From assembly GCA_013407085.1 (NCBI GenBank), contig JACCGJ010003132.1, forward strand, positions 24,028 through 88,027: 64,000 bases of DNA, written 5' to 3'. The stretch's first letter is position 1, and every line of letters begins with the position of its first letter. This DNA comes from Atriophallophorus winterbourni (taxonomy: Eukaryota > Platyhelminthes > Trematoda > Plagiorchiida > Microphallidae). Below are positions 35,160 through 47,100 of this stretch, one piece after another. The position numbers were made by a program, and so were the translations under genes. The notes beneath the pieces were generated by a model that saw nothing but the letters and a program-made list of their open reading frames with translations, did no database searches and was not told the DNA's origin.

Positions 35160-36469
35160 TAATCTATTAATGAATATTGATTCCGATAAACCGGATCAAA
35201 TTACAAGAACGAGTGTGTTAACAGAAAAGGTCTTGATAACTTCATGTTGATATAAAACATCCAAGTATTAATTTTAATGTTAATAAGAGCACACTGGTTA
35301 AGCTATCACTTGCTACTTATACTTGAAATTTTTTCCACTGCTAACAAACATTTACAAAATCACGAGCATGTTGTATGTTATGTTGCCACATATTCATAGA
35401 ATGCACGAGACCAGAGACATTCATGTTGTCCAGGCATATAAGATAAGGCCTAAATAATAAATGAAAAATGCCAATTAGACTCAAGTACTTACCAGAATAT
35501 ATTTAAAGTCCGGTAGCAAATTAAACAAGTAAACTGATATCAGTGGATTAGGGAAGGGCAGAGCGAGTATTTATTATAGTATATCATCCGTGAAAAGCAT
35601 TTCGAGGTTAAAGAATATTTTACGTTCGACAAGTCAATAATAATCAATTTTATATCAAACACACTGCGCGCACTGCATTATCTACGTAAATTAAATAAAT
35701 CGCGCAATGTTATTTAACTTGTCAAGGAAAACTCGAGAAAACAGTAAAAATTCTTGACACCTGAGAAATGTATTTTCATTTTAAATCACATTCATTTGAT
35801 TTTTGATGAGGGTTGAAAAAGAATATCTACCAAGACTAAAAGATTGAAAATGCAAATTGTGTTTTAAGAAGAGGGAGACTTATGAATCCATCATGTGGCC
35901 GAAAATTTCAAATAAATAAAAATAATAAATATGCCAAAAGTGCATATTCAATAACTAATACTTCTCGCGAAGTAACAATTGCCAAAATGTTAAAATAAAT
36001 GTAATCTAATTGGTTGGCAACGTTAGTTATGGTTGAGCCATGATATGCTTATAGATCTTTTCATTCCATTACCTCGATTCTCTATAGCCTCTTTTTATCG
36101 TCGTAAATTAAGTTTAACAATCTGCTTCAAACAACATTGCATATTTAAATGGAATTTATCACAAAAACTCCACTGAAGGTTTTTACGTTTTAGTTTTCAA
36201 ATTGTGAAATATTCTCATTCTTTTAAAGCATATGGATCTTGCGCGTATCGTTCCCACAAAAGGATTATACACAACACGAAATCGCTCATCGGGTGTGATT
36301 TAAATGCAAGAAAATGTGGATTTTTCAATAAAATAATGTGCTTTATTTCTTCTATGATCTTTAGACAAACTGCTTGAAATTAGTAATCGATTATAGATAT
36401 GTTTATGACTAATTTGAAACATTTAAACTTATTTAAATAATAGATGAGTGCGCCTTAAATTCAACTTCT
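35160..36469. other. No gene seen
   Basis: Very AT-rich intergenic sequence with no supported exon, repeat family or RNA gene. Confidence 0.4.
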
Positions 36470-36575
36470 ATAATAATATGTGTAATAATATATATATATA
36501 CCCATATTTTGACTCTGTGATTATTGTAAAGTTTTTTGCTTTTTCAACCATAAATCTTGAATCTTGAACCTAGAG
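36470..36575 (+). mobile_element. CR1-like 3' tail
   Basis: ATTGTAAAGTTTTTTGCTTTTT, then ACCATAAATCTTGAATCTTG: the same 3' end found at 31140-31215. Coding sequence is absent, as in 5'-truncated LINE copies. Confidence 0.55.
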
Positions 36576-36714
36576 GTCATAAATAATTCAAATAATAAAA
36601 AGATGTTTGTTTTTCAACGTATTGTGGTGCTCACAATTTGTTTATCATTAATAGCCTAAAAATGTAACTCAAACGAATCATTTGGGATACTCAAGTGATT
36701 GTCAACATCTAACA

Positions 36715-38284
36715 ATGGACAGAGATACTTTGCAATCGAACAATACAACTAATCAAAATCCACCCCTGGATGAATCGACAAATACACGTGGTGGAAGATA
36801 TGATTGGTGCCGATGGCCAATTTGCTTGAATTATTATTTTAAAGGATGCTGCCAATTGGATGAACGTGAATGTTTAGACATTCATGCCACATCAGATTAT
36901 GCACCGGTGATCGACAGCAAAGGTTACATCCGAATCTGTTTCGACGCGCTGGGAGTCGGTGGGGTAGGTTATCACATATCAAAATTATTCACTTCTATAG
37001 AATGCAAATTGTATATCACCTGGTAACATGCCATAAGTATCCGATAGGGATTGTTGTAGATTTGTAAAATGTTTTGATGATGAGCTACCGAGAAGAAATA
37101 TATTTCACTTCAAGAAATCGTCATATAATGATTATATATATAATTTATTCATTATTTATTTATGTATTTATTTTTATTTATTTATTTATAATATATATAT
37201 AGATATATAATTTTTGATATTGATAAATATTTTGTATGTGGCAGAATGCCGTCCAGTGTTATATTATACTATGTTAGGCTATGCTATACAATACTAAATT
37301 ATACTGTATATAACTTTAATAAACTGTAGTATACTAAACTACGAAATTCTATGCTATGCTTTACAATACTCTTTCAAACGGCACAACCCGTACCTATAAA
37401 ATGCAATACTATAATTTACTATACCAAACTATACTGTGCCATACTGTTACAAGCAAGAATAGATAGATGTCTAGTAATTATCGTTATCTTCAGACCGGGA
37501 ATGATGTAGAATCAATAGCGTTTGTTTCAGTTTGACAGAGAATACTCGATGCATTGTAAATTACCTCGCACCAAATCACGTTGAGATTTTAATCATGATC
37601 TGAAAAGTAAATATATTTTAAGTTGAAATAGTTGAGATGCGTTAAACCAAAAGCACTCTATTTTTCACTTTTTTCGTAATCCCGCTAAAATTTGGTTGTT
37701 ACGGGCGCTCAATTTAAATGACTAGTGTGCTCAGTCGACTGTCAGTTGGAATGCATACTTGATATAATCAGGCGCCCAAGGAAAAGCATTTTTATGCGAA
37801 TTAATAAAACACATTGCAAATTTGGATAAAATTTCTATTATAGATACAGTAGCCAGTCATACTATATGATATTCAAAACCATTATTTCGCCTACGAAAAT
37901 GTGTTCAATATTCATTTTGAATTTTATTCCGTTTTATAAAACTAACTACTCGCAAAAAATTTGTTGCCCATTTATATCCATATCTAGAAAGTGTGCAAAC
38001 GAAGACCTGGTCATTGCCGATTTTTCCACGCTCCCGCGCACATTCGTTTTTACCTACTGGAAATACGCCATCAGCATCGAATTGAACGCTGGAATAGAAA
38101 TCATACCACAGAAAGTGTGGATGGAACCAAGACATTAAACCTTGCAAATGTTGCTGCTCTCCTCTCGCGGTTGTCGGAATTGAAGCTAAATCCAGAACAA
38201 GCAATTGAACTCTTATCGGTCGTACTAGCTGGTAACGCTGACACAATATACTCTCCGCGGACAACGCTGCACACGTGGTCATGA
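36715..38284 (+). CDS. Tandem CCCH zinc-finger protein, muscleblind-like, two exons
   Basis: Exon 1 starts at ATG 36715 (AACAATGG context) and encodes an Asn/Thr-rich leader, then finger 1: CLNYYFKGCCQLDERECLDIH, with a Trp five residues before it. It then begins finger 2 at GYIRICFDALG. Exon 2 (37988-38284, acceptor ATATCTAG) completes finger 2 with VCKRRPGHCRFFH. The pattern C-X7-C-X6/7-C-X3-H twice, the upstream Trp and the I(C/A)CFD(A/S)L joint match muscleblind, a splicing and RNA-localisation factor that binds YGCY RNA. Donor choice is uncertain: GTCGGT at 36955 gives C-X7-C in finger 2, whereas GTAGGT at 36964 is a better site but gives C-X10-C. Both keep frame. The C-terminus carries LLSRLSELKLNPEQAIELL, which is not part of muscleblind. 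Total about 180 residues. It could also be another CCCH family such as ZC3H10. Confidence 0.62.
36955..37987 (+). other. Intron of the CCCH finger gene
   Basis: Phase 0, about 1.03 kb, interrupting finger 2 in its Phe-Asp-Ala-Leu segment. I recall a vertebrate MBNL exon boundary near the same FDSL site. It contains AT-rich simple sequence (37130-37230) and degenerate TATACTA/ATGCTA repeats (37250-37440). Confidence 0.5.
37250..37440. repeat. Degenerate TATACTA / ATGCTA short tandem repeat
   Basis: Repeated imperfect units such as ATACTATG, GGCTATGCTATAC, AATACTAAATT and CTATGCTATGC. Low-complexity intronic sequence without a fixed period. Confidence 0.55.
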
Positions 38285-38386
38285 CCTCAATCCTCGTCTT
38301 TCATACATTCTTGTTAATTTGGGACAACATTGATATTAAGTGGATCAATCAATCGAAATCAATTTGTATCAAATTTATGCTAACAG

Positions 38387-38392
38387 AATAAA
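38387..38392 (+). terminator. Polyadenylation signal of the CCCH finger gene
   Basis: AATAAA, 102 bases after the TGA at 38282-38284. Confidence 0.5.
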
Positions 38393-38399
38393 TTGATCA

Positions 38400-39210
38400 T
38401 TTTGATACCATATTCAATAAACACATGGTCGTTAATGTTATGCATAAGTGTAAATGTTACAGAAATAACTGGGATAGCCTAACACCATATTCAGTGTGCC
38501 TACCACAACGTTCACTGTTCCATGCTGACTTTATCCCTGCGTCTATTCTACGTAGAAGCCGATAAACAACGGAAACTTGATTAGCTCAGTGCTGGGGATT
38601 TGAGCATTAGAATACGTCGGTATAATAGATATTGTTTCTCAGCGTTGGTAACTTAGTAATTTGAGTTGAGCCTTACTTTAGCGAGTTTGATTGGAACGAA
38701 TTTATAATGCGTACCAGATCAAAATCTTTAATTCACTGACGATTCACTCACCAACGATAATTGATCAAACATTTAATAATTTCATCCTAAATCACAGTGA
38801 GTGGAACTAAAAATTATCGATTGGAGGAGTTGTAGTCCACAATATACTGACAACGATGGAATGACTGATGCGTGCATACATGCTGCCACTTAGAAATCAA
38901 AAGCAAATCAAAACTATAATAATCGATCCTTCACGAATATACGTCCTTCCAGAATTAACTAGTCGCTTTGCAACATTCCATCTACTTTTGTTTAAAAGTA
39001 GGTTACTACGAGAAAAATGCAATTGAGTTTTGTCAGCAATCCGTTGGATGTAGTGGAAATTTTTAGAGTTTCCAGCTCTCGCGTTAAGAATTGGCATTCT
39101 TAATCAGTATACTTTACGTTGTATAAAGACATATTTCTCCGTGGTATAATGCATATTTAACGACGGCTTCAATGTTTGACTAAGCTTATCATGTTTCCAC
39201 GGTTTCATAA
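38400..39210. other. No gene seen
   Basis: AT-rich. A short TAGCTCAGTGCTGG at about 38581 resembles a tRNA A box, but no B box follows. No exon supported. Confidence 0.35.
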
Positions 39211-39300
39211 CTCACTGAACCTACTCTTATGCTTTACACTCGATGAAGTCAATCAGCTAGAAACTAGTTCTGGTGTGTAAGTAAGCAACAAAATATATCG
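39211..39300 (+). ncRNA. Decayed hammerhead-ribozyme-like motif 1
   Basis: CTCGATGA (39239-39246), a short pairable AGTCAATCAGCT, then GAAAC (39260) and TGGTGTGTAAG (39271). It aligns along its length, including the flanks CTCACTGAAC and AAAATATAT, with the copy at 54.2 kb. One inserted base spoils CUGANGA, so activity is unlikely. It marks a lost Penelope-like 3' end. Confidence 0.5.
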
Positions 39301-39764
39301 GAAACGTACAAATTCGCCTAGGCTTTGCGGGCAATTCCATCAAAATAAATGTTATTTTATGACTGGTTCTAGTTTTATTAACCATATCGTTTGTATGTTG
39401 AGTAAACATTTATTATTTTTGAATTAGTTAGAAGAAAATAAAGAATTCAGCGTTTATGTGACTATAGGCTCGGATCCGAGCAATGAAAATCGATTATTTG
39501 TTGCATATTGCTTTCGACCTCAAATCGAAAACATTCGTTCCCCGGTTAACCATTTTACCCACCCCGCCTCATTGTCGCATGCTTTGAGATACAATTCTGT
39601 GGTAAACTTTCCCACTTTGGGACTTTAAAGTGTCATTCACAGCAATATAATTTCTATCTGAGTTATAACAAAATAAAATATTTATTGTTGCATAACTGAC
39701 TTTGCTTACGACTCTGGAGTATTAGACGCAAGCATCAGATGAAAGTTGTTGTATGAACGCTTCT

Positions 39765-40088
39765 TCCTAGGTTATATCTAAAGCCTTCGATGGTGTTGAT
39801 CACATTTTGCTGCTTGAGAAGCTGCAGGTTGTCGGTATCACTGGAAATCTGGAAGCTCGTTTCAATATTTATCCTCTCAGATGCAACGTGAAATTTACAG
39901 TGGAAGGCGAAATTTCTAGGGTGATGAAGGTTATGAGCAGATTCTCGAAATATTCAATACCCGGTCCAATACTTGTCCGAATATTAATAAATGATCTAGT
40001 GCGGGGTTATTTTGTGCTTTTCGCGAAAGAATTAAGACATTCAATAAAGATATACCCTAATGGATTGCTTAGTTTCATGAAAGACTAA
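39765..40088 (+). mobile_element. CR1-like LINE, RT fragment
   Basis: Reads SKAFDGVDHILLLEKLQVVG, then NVKFTVEGE, KYSIPGPILVRILINDLV and VLFAKELRHS, which is the RT core from motif A to the catalytic loop. The usual FADD has become FAKE. A single fragment without ends. Confidence 0.7.
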
Positions 40089-40813
40089 CATAAGTTGCAT
40101 CAGTGTTGGATTCAGAACACATTCTGCTAGTACAAAATCGAACAGGCTGAAAAACCTTCCCACTTTGTAATAAGCATCTGGCAGTCGAACGCTTGAATGG
40201 ACAAAAGGTTGAGAAATTTCTTAATGTTCATGTACACGGATTCTGAAATAGTGTATATAAACGAACATGCAGTATGACCTGCAAAATGTAGAAGATTTTA
40301 GCGGCTCTATTGGACGAAGATACTCAAAACATATATAAGTCAGGTCGTTAAACACACCGGGAGCTTAAAAATCATCTTTTAGAAGGTAACTCGCGCTAAT
40401 CGCGAGGATTTATCACGACGCGACCAAAATGATTAGTGAATTGAGCGGTGTTTGACCAAACTCGAATTAACAATTTCAAAATGTTTCGGAGATGTGCGAA
40501 AGCATATCTAAAATCTTAGATCGCTATCCAAATTGATGAACTGAGATATGATCGGCGAGTTGAAAACATTAGATGTTGATAGCTCCATCACGACTGGACC
40601 GACATATAATACAAATCAAATGTGGAAATCTGTAAAATATTCATAAATTCTGATTCGGGATCATTCTTACGAAAGATAGTATACCGGGGCGCGAGGTTTA
40701 GAGCAACCGTAACAAACGGTATTGGTACGAGTCCCATATAAACTATCGTGAGCTACGTTGTTGATAGTTCGAACTATATGTCACTGATTACAATCTATTG
40801 ATGCAACTTAAAA
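40089..40813. other. No gene seen
   Basis: AT-rich spacer. It may include eroded CR1 sequence after the RT fragment, but no motif is clear. Confidence 0.35.
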
Positions 40814-41040
40814 TTAGTCTAATTTTAAACAAGTTGCGCATGTATGCCACTGTTATGTAAGGTTAGTACGACCAATCTGTTAAATCACATGAGCTCCCAC
40901 TCATGTAGACTGGGTTTAAAACCCATGACCATGAATATAAAAGCTCATTTGCATGCATCTACATCATACAGCACGAAACCAGTCGTGGTGTGTGTGTGAT
41001 GGAGGTGCATGCAAATGAGCTTTTATAGTCTAATTTTAAT
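40814..41040 (+). mobile_element. About 200-bp insertion with 13-bp target duplication and hammerhead-like hairpin
   Basis: TAGTCTAATTTTA occurs at 40816-40828 and again at about 41026-41038, bracketing roughly 197 bp. The right half is an inverted repeat: TATAAAAGCTCATTTGCATGCATCTACATC, about 40933 onwards, pairs with its complement ending at about 41027, around a centre containing CACGAAACC and GTCGTGGTGTG. The centre aligns with the GAAA-to-cleavage part of the hammerhead-like motifs elsewhere in the window, while the CUGANGA box seems lost. A GGTTTAAAACCC before the hairpin recalls a degenerate tRNA T-loop. It may be a SINE or retrozyme-type element. Confidence 0.55.
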
Positions 41041-41200
41041 TTGGAAAACCCACCTAATTTTCTAATTACGCTCGGCATATTTTCATTTCCATATATGATG
41101 CTTCCGCCGTTATACAATCACCGATTATCATTCCAGCCAAAACATCAAATCTAAATATCAGAACTGTCATTTTTCATTTCTATAAGTGCATTTGCAACAG

Positions 41201-41338
41201 ACGAATCAGTTTTTGATCACAAATCCTCATCAGTTTTATACGGAGGCAGCAGAATTTCTTTTGGACAATCCACAGTATTGCGTAGATAAATTGGATCATC
41301 GCGTTCTGAGAAACTTCTTGCACAATCGATCAGGTTGA
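41201..41338 (+). CDS. Possible coding exon, unknown protein
   Basis: After an acceptor-like TTTGCAACAG, 45 codons are open (NQFLITNPHQFYTEAAEFLL, then DHRVLRNFLHN) to TGA at 41336. Composition is protein-like and unlike the AT-rich flanks. A GTTGAA at 41334 could be a weak donor instead of the stop being used. No family recognised and no partner exon found. Confidence 0.35.
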   Translation, partial: TNQFLITNPHQFYTEAAEFLLDNPQYCVDKLDHRVLRNFLHNRSG

Positions 41339-44101
41339 ATTCTGGACTAAAGCAGAAGCGAACCTCCAAGAGCCTCGCGGTTTGGTGCTGTGAAAAATTT
41401 AATGAAATTTCTAAACGCCAAGTTGAAGTATAATGGAAATTTTGGTTATTATGTTACGCCTAACGCACGTCAATAATTTCCGACAGCATTGTAAATTATC
41501 TAATCACGTTACATGAAGGTCATATCATAGCTTATCTCGGTTTTACATTTTAGCAGTTAATATAAATCACAAAATAGGTACTTGTGGTAATGTTAATTTT
41601 CAGGACTGACAATGTGCTTAATTCAACGTCTTTCATGGATTGAAGAAATGTAATGAAGATCACCGTAAATAAATTTTACATTTGTATGTCAGTTTATTGA
41701 TTACTACTAGGAGTGAAGGTTAATTGTCTACTGACGGTAACTCTAGTTACCACCTCAAACAAGCAGTCGATTGCTCAGTAGCTCCCGTCTGTACCTTCAG
41801 TCACCATCGGATTGCACTTGTCAGGCGGCGTCTGGCATCTGATCCATAAAAATTAATCATGTGTTTTATTTATGCCGTAATTAACCCGAATAACACAAAA
41901 ATATCATAAAATACGTATATCAATTACCGTAGACAAAGGGTTAATTAGAAAGATTTAAGATTCCTCACAAAATGTTTGTCGCAAACTTTTTGCCCTTTTC
42001 ATAATTGTATTCGTTTTTGAGTGTTGGCAAAAGGAATCCATTAATGGCATCTGTGTATATGTGGTTAATATGTGTTTATTGATGCGTTATTTTGACATTG
42101 ATTGAAAGTTTTCAACTCTTGATTGAACAGAACAATTTATTTCTGTTCATGCTGCATTATATATATGATTTTATAGACAAATGACTGTTTGAGTCATGCC
42201 CATACACATTACTGAGAATGTGGTTGCACAGTGATTAAATGTGAAACTTTTAAGCCAATTCTAGGGATAATGTGCTCAACCTTTAATCGCCATCAGATTT
42301 ATATGTGGAATGAGTAAAGACACTAGTTGATAAGCTAGGTGCAACATCATTGCGCCTTGCAACTTTCTGGAAAATCCACAACGGCCTCATGACTCTCTAC
42401 AGGATGATAAATGAATAACTGGAAATGCCAAGTTTTTCGTTAGATGGCCATTGTTTTCTAAGTTATACTAAAAGCTGAAATTCCGTTCCAATACTCCTTA
42501 TCGTGTGGTAAATAGCGCTATCAAAGACATCAAAGACATGAAGCCATGACACTATAAAATCACAAAATGATGGGCGACAGTTAGACGTATAATAAAAGCT
42601 ATAGAAGAGTAAGCGGAAAAATCTAGGAGAAGGTGGGTAAACCTTAAATGCGGTGCACGTTTTGTAAAAGAGTAAGTTTATACCAACACCGCAGCATGCG
42701 GCTTCGACTGTCATGCCCTAACAAGCTTCCCTCATCACTCTACTAAGCAACATACAACAATATGCACGCATTTCGAATTTTGAAATAGTTGTCGTAGATG
42801 ATTTTGGTTCTAGCTGGCTTTAGTTTTCACCAAAGGGTAGTGTTCTTCTGTGTTAACGAGCGAATAGATGTATCTGATAGCGCGTTTTAAGTGGTTTGCT
42901 GCGCTTTTTGTAAGGCATACCTATAAAAAAGGGTAACGTTATTATCTCAGATTATCTCTCTTATTTTAGACAAATAAATACACGAATGGAAATGTAAGAA
43001 AATTGCCAACGGATCAGAAAGGCCTCTTTTTCTCAACTAGCAGAAAAAAACATTAGAATTATTGTGTAACGACTTTTTACTACCAATTGATTTAAAATAT
43101 AATTCCGCTGAGACAACACTGTCAAAATTGTATGTGGGGAGCTAAAATGCTACTAAAATCTCCTGGTTTATATGCACCAGAAAAATGTGGTCATGAATGC
43201 CGGATCGATATTATTCACGAGCTCAGTAAAATGTAATTATCTACTTATGACGTCTTGCATCAAAACGTTTATTAGAAAAGAATATATTTATACTCGAAAT
43301 ACATCTCTACTTATGGTATAAAGGCAACATCACTGTGGCTGTCAAAATACGTTGAATATTCCTATTGGATGTATCACATTGCTTACATACTATTTAATCC
43401 TTTTTGAGACGAACACTTTAATTGACTCCTACAATATCTAAATCATACAAATTCAATGGTTTATGTCACATCCTAGCTACTAAGGGCCATTATGTAATGG
43501 ATCGAGTCAGAAGATTTAATAACGTTATCGAAACACACCAAAAGTAAAATCGATCTAGTTTTGACCAGAATCGCTTTGCGCAACAGAATTCCAAGTGCTC
43601 ACACCTTTATTGCACACATTACAAGGAATCACACGAAAGCCTACCTGCTAAATGTGAATATCCCAAGTACAGCGAAATCCTTTGAGCCTTAGCACCGAGT
43701 AACACTTCTAATTGAAGTGTTACCTAATTACTTTAAAACTCTGCTGCATTGAGTTTCTTTGACGTACCACACGGAATTTTATGTGGTTTACTGATTAAAT
43801 TCATTCATCTCTTCTTGCTTGCATTAGTTTGTCGTACGAACCAAACTTTCGCATTTCTAAAGTAATTCCAACACTTTTGGTTTTGCAATTGTTATCTTGA
43901 AAATTTATGTTGATTTGTTCTTTGGTGTTTTTACGCACATAAGTATCGTTTTTTGTTTATCTGTTGACAGCTCTGCTGTATCCCCACTTTTAACCTGACC
44001 TTGCATATACTGTCACACTTCTCGCGTGTATTTAATCAAGAATTTTACGAGATTTCCATTTTGTAAACTATAGAACACTTTGATATCATACTTTTATTGT
44101 G
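41339..44101. other. No assignable gene
   Basis: AT-rich. 41700-41850 is more balanced and holds a short palindrome (GTAACTCTAGTTAC) and may be an old mobile element. 43560-43690 (plus) has one open stretch without motifs. No exon is supported. Confidence 0.35.
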
Positions 44102-44179
44102 TCACAAGAAAGCTCGATTTTTTGCGAGAGCGTGCACAGGGCTACAAACCTCGAGTTGACATTTGCGAACTGACGCTAA
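44102..44179 (-). CDS. RNASET2: RNase T2 exon 8 (candidate terminal exon)
   Basis: After acceptor TTCATTTTAG the frame stays in phase for 25 codons. CQLEVC resembles the QIELC strand near the C-terminus of human RNase T2. It then reaches TGA with AATAAA only 3 bases later (44098-44093). It lacks the usual final Cys-rich end, so it may be mis-assigned. Confidence 0.42.
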   Translation of the reverse strand, partial: LASVRKCQLEVCSPVHALAKNRAFL

Positions 44180-47100
44180 CTAAAATGAACCTACAACACG
44201 TGAGACATTTTTTGATAGTTCGCACTTGCCGAATTGGTTAACTGGTTCAATTGGAATGTGTTTGGGACCGATCGTGTATTCATAATGCAAAGAAATTTAA
44301 GTGCAATCGGTGAGAGCAGTATTTTGAGTAACGTTCCGCCCATCCAAGACTGCTCTTCAATGCCATAGCTTGTTCTATTATCCATAAAATAGAACACCTA
44401 TGCAGCGACAAAAAAGACCGAAAACAGGCGCACCGTGAAGCGAGCCAAATGCTCATTGACCACGGTTATCTAAAACATTTTGTTAAACGTCAATTGATGA
44501 AGGTAAAATACCCGTCCGAAAAATCGGAGAAAAATTGGCGAGATAAAGTTTGTATGCCGTATGTAAAATGCACATCTGAAGCGATACGTAGAATCTTGAA
44601 CAAGGCGGCCATACGCGTAACTTATAAGAAAGAGAATACTAACTGTTCGGTTCTGATGCACCTCCAGGAAAAGACATCTTTATCTAGCATTAAGAACAGT
44701 GAATACAGAATCAATCGAGTGTATACATAGGGCAAACTTCCAGAGAAATACACACAGAATCGAAGAAAACCGAAAGCGTGTCCGGAGACAGCCACGGGAT
44801 GCGACGGAATATAAATCCCTTATTTGTGATTCCGACTTGGCATCGATCTAGACAATGTAGAAATATTCAGACGCGGAAGTAAACCGTATAGTGAACGCCT
44901 ACACGTGGAGGCGGTCGAAATAGCCAAGGCAGGTGGATTGGCGGTCAACAAGCAGAAATCTCCACAATCTGACGCTCACTGAAGCTGATCTTACGTCTCC
45001 ATCTGATGACGGCAAACAGCCAGAAACCGGTAGTGGTATGTATGGGATAGGGATGTGAGCACCACAATACATTGGCAAATAGTTGTTATTCACCTTATAC
45101 CTACTATTTAATTAGATTTTTGTTTTTCTTTAAAAATAGCTTAGCCCTAGCCCAGTTATTTATGTACTTTTACGCATGTGGGCCGCTGTGTCAACTGACG
45201 ATGACCGTGTTCAGTTGTATTAGATTGACGTGGATACACACTAAAAGGAAAATCGACCTCTGATCCTGGTCATTCCCACGAGATGTGACACAGCGGAGGC
45301 GTACTGTAGGCTGTTTAGCGGTAAAGCTAAATAAGCGGTGGTGGGTTGACTGCTACCAAATCATGGTCCCTGTCCTGACTATCACCCTTGGTCTGACGAA
45401 GCTTCAATGTCAGAAGTGAAACGTTACCCAAAAAACTGTTCTAACCGATTGCACTTAAATTTCTTGGCATTGGTTTTTCTGAACTTTATTTGAAACCCGC
45501 AAATGTGACACTATATACATGTTATTGCGCAGGTTGATCGTACCAGGCATATTCAACAGTGGCTTACAATTCCAAAGCTTGTCTACCATTTCTCCACAAT
45601 TTCAAGTTAATCGGATTCTGATCGTACTGTCGTTATCGAATGAGTGGAAACACCACGAAAAAGGTCGTGGCGAGTATGTGTAATGAAAATACATGCAAAT
45701 TAGAATATTTCGTTCATAAGAGTTTTCAGTCTTTATGGATGTGAGTAACTTGAATAAAAACACCCAAATGTCTATAAAAAAAGCAACAAAAACTTGATAC
45801 GTACCTTTCTCTTTAGGCATTTTATTTCTGGCGTGACACCAAATTTATCACTGAGAATTTTCAGAATCTGCTTTTTCTGTAATAGAGATTGAATAACATT
45901 TTTTTTAAAAATTTTGATTCAGAAAACTATCCGTCGGTAGGTGAGGAACATTACTTGTAGATTGGTAGATTGGTATGATGAATGCAAGTTTCACTAATTA
46001 GAGAAGAAATATATGGCTAACATTAGCTCCGCATAGAAAAACTGTTTTTCAAATGTGTTATTATTTATGTGGTCTTATTCCAAGTAGTTGCCATTGGAAG
46101 TTTAAACCAATTTATCAGACGTGCAAAATATCTTTCGAACCTGTTTTCAATTCAATTCAATTCAATTTCAATGGTCTGAAGCATATAGCTTTACAAAAAC
46201 CACAGAATAGTATGGCAACAACGAATAATATAACTAGCAAAAATGGGATTAGATTGCTTACTGAGCAGTTCAGGAATCAAGAATGTTGAAATGTTCTATT
46301 CTTTGTGCAGATTGATTCGCGCATAAATATAATCCAATCGAGCACTTAGACTACTCGAATGTTGAAATTTCGAGACTATTGAAGGGATTTAATTGTCTCG
46401 TGGGAACGAAGTTCGTAGTGAATCGATTAAAGCAGTATTTTGCAACGTGTATCTTCTGCCACAGAACAGAGATCTGGTTTATAATGGAACGGTTAAAGCA
46501 GTTAAAGTTTACAGAAACTACGTCAGACTAGAGGTGTCTTTACGAACGCGAATCAAGATTAAATTTTATTCACCTGACCAAACCTTAGCTGGGCTGTTAA
46601 TTCAAACAGACTCCCATGCATGTCGCATAATCCCTTAATTGTGATTTTCGCATACAGGTGCGATCAACGTTCACTGACAGATTAGTCTGTTTGCGTAATC
46701 CATTTGCACATCGGGGTTTGGCCATGCTAATGTTTATCCTTAACAAAACCGAACACCAGATTGTGGAGATATCCACCTCTCTAGATATTTCGCCAATATA
46801 AACTCTTTTGCGAAACATTTAGTCGATTTTATAAACACAATTTGTCGCGCAGACTCAATGTGTCATTCACTGGAGTTGCATTAATCAGGAGCAAAATGCT
46901 CGGCCTCCTATATACGTTATGAGTATACCAGTGATATTCAAGTTTGCACCGATTCCTTCAGTCGCGTCCTTAATGTAAATTAAACTGGGGATTTTGCGTG
47001 TCGTTCTACTGAATAATTTCCTTAACAGTAAATTACATTCAACAATGAGAAAGATTAACGGATTCTAAGGCACCACTAGACGATTTATACCCGATACTAA

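Noticed and set aside
38575..38660. TAGCTCAGTGCTGG, tRNA A-box-like
   Set aside because: No B box (GGTTCGANTCC) or cloverleaf stems follow.
41720..41840. Palindrome GTAACTCTAGTTAC and balanced composition
   Set aside because: Could be a MITE or SINE but no ends or target duplication could be found.
43141..43235. 30-codon ATG frame (plus)
   Set aside because: Too short, no homology or regulatory support.
43560..43690. Open stretch with coding-like look (plus)
   Set aside because: No splice pair, start or motif; could be chance.
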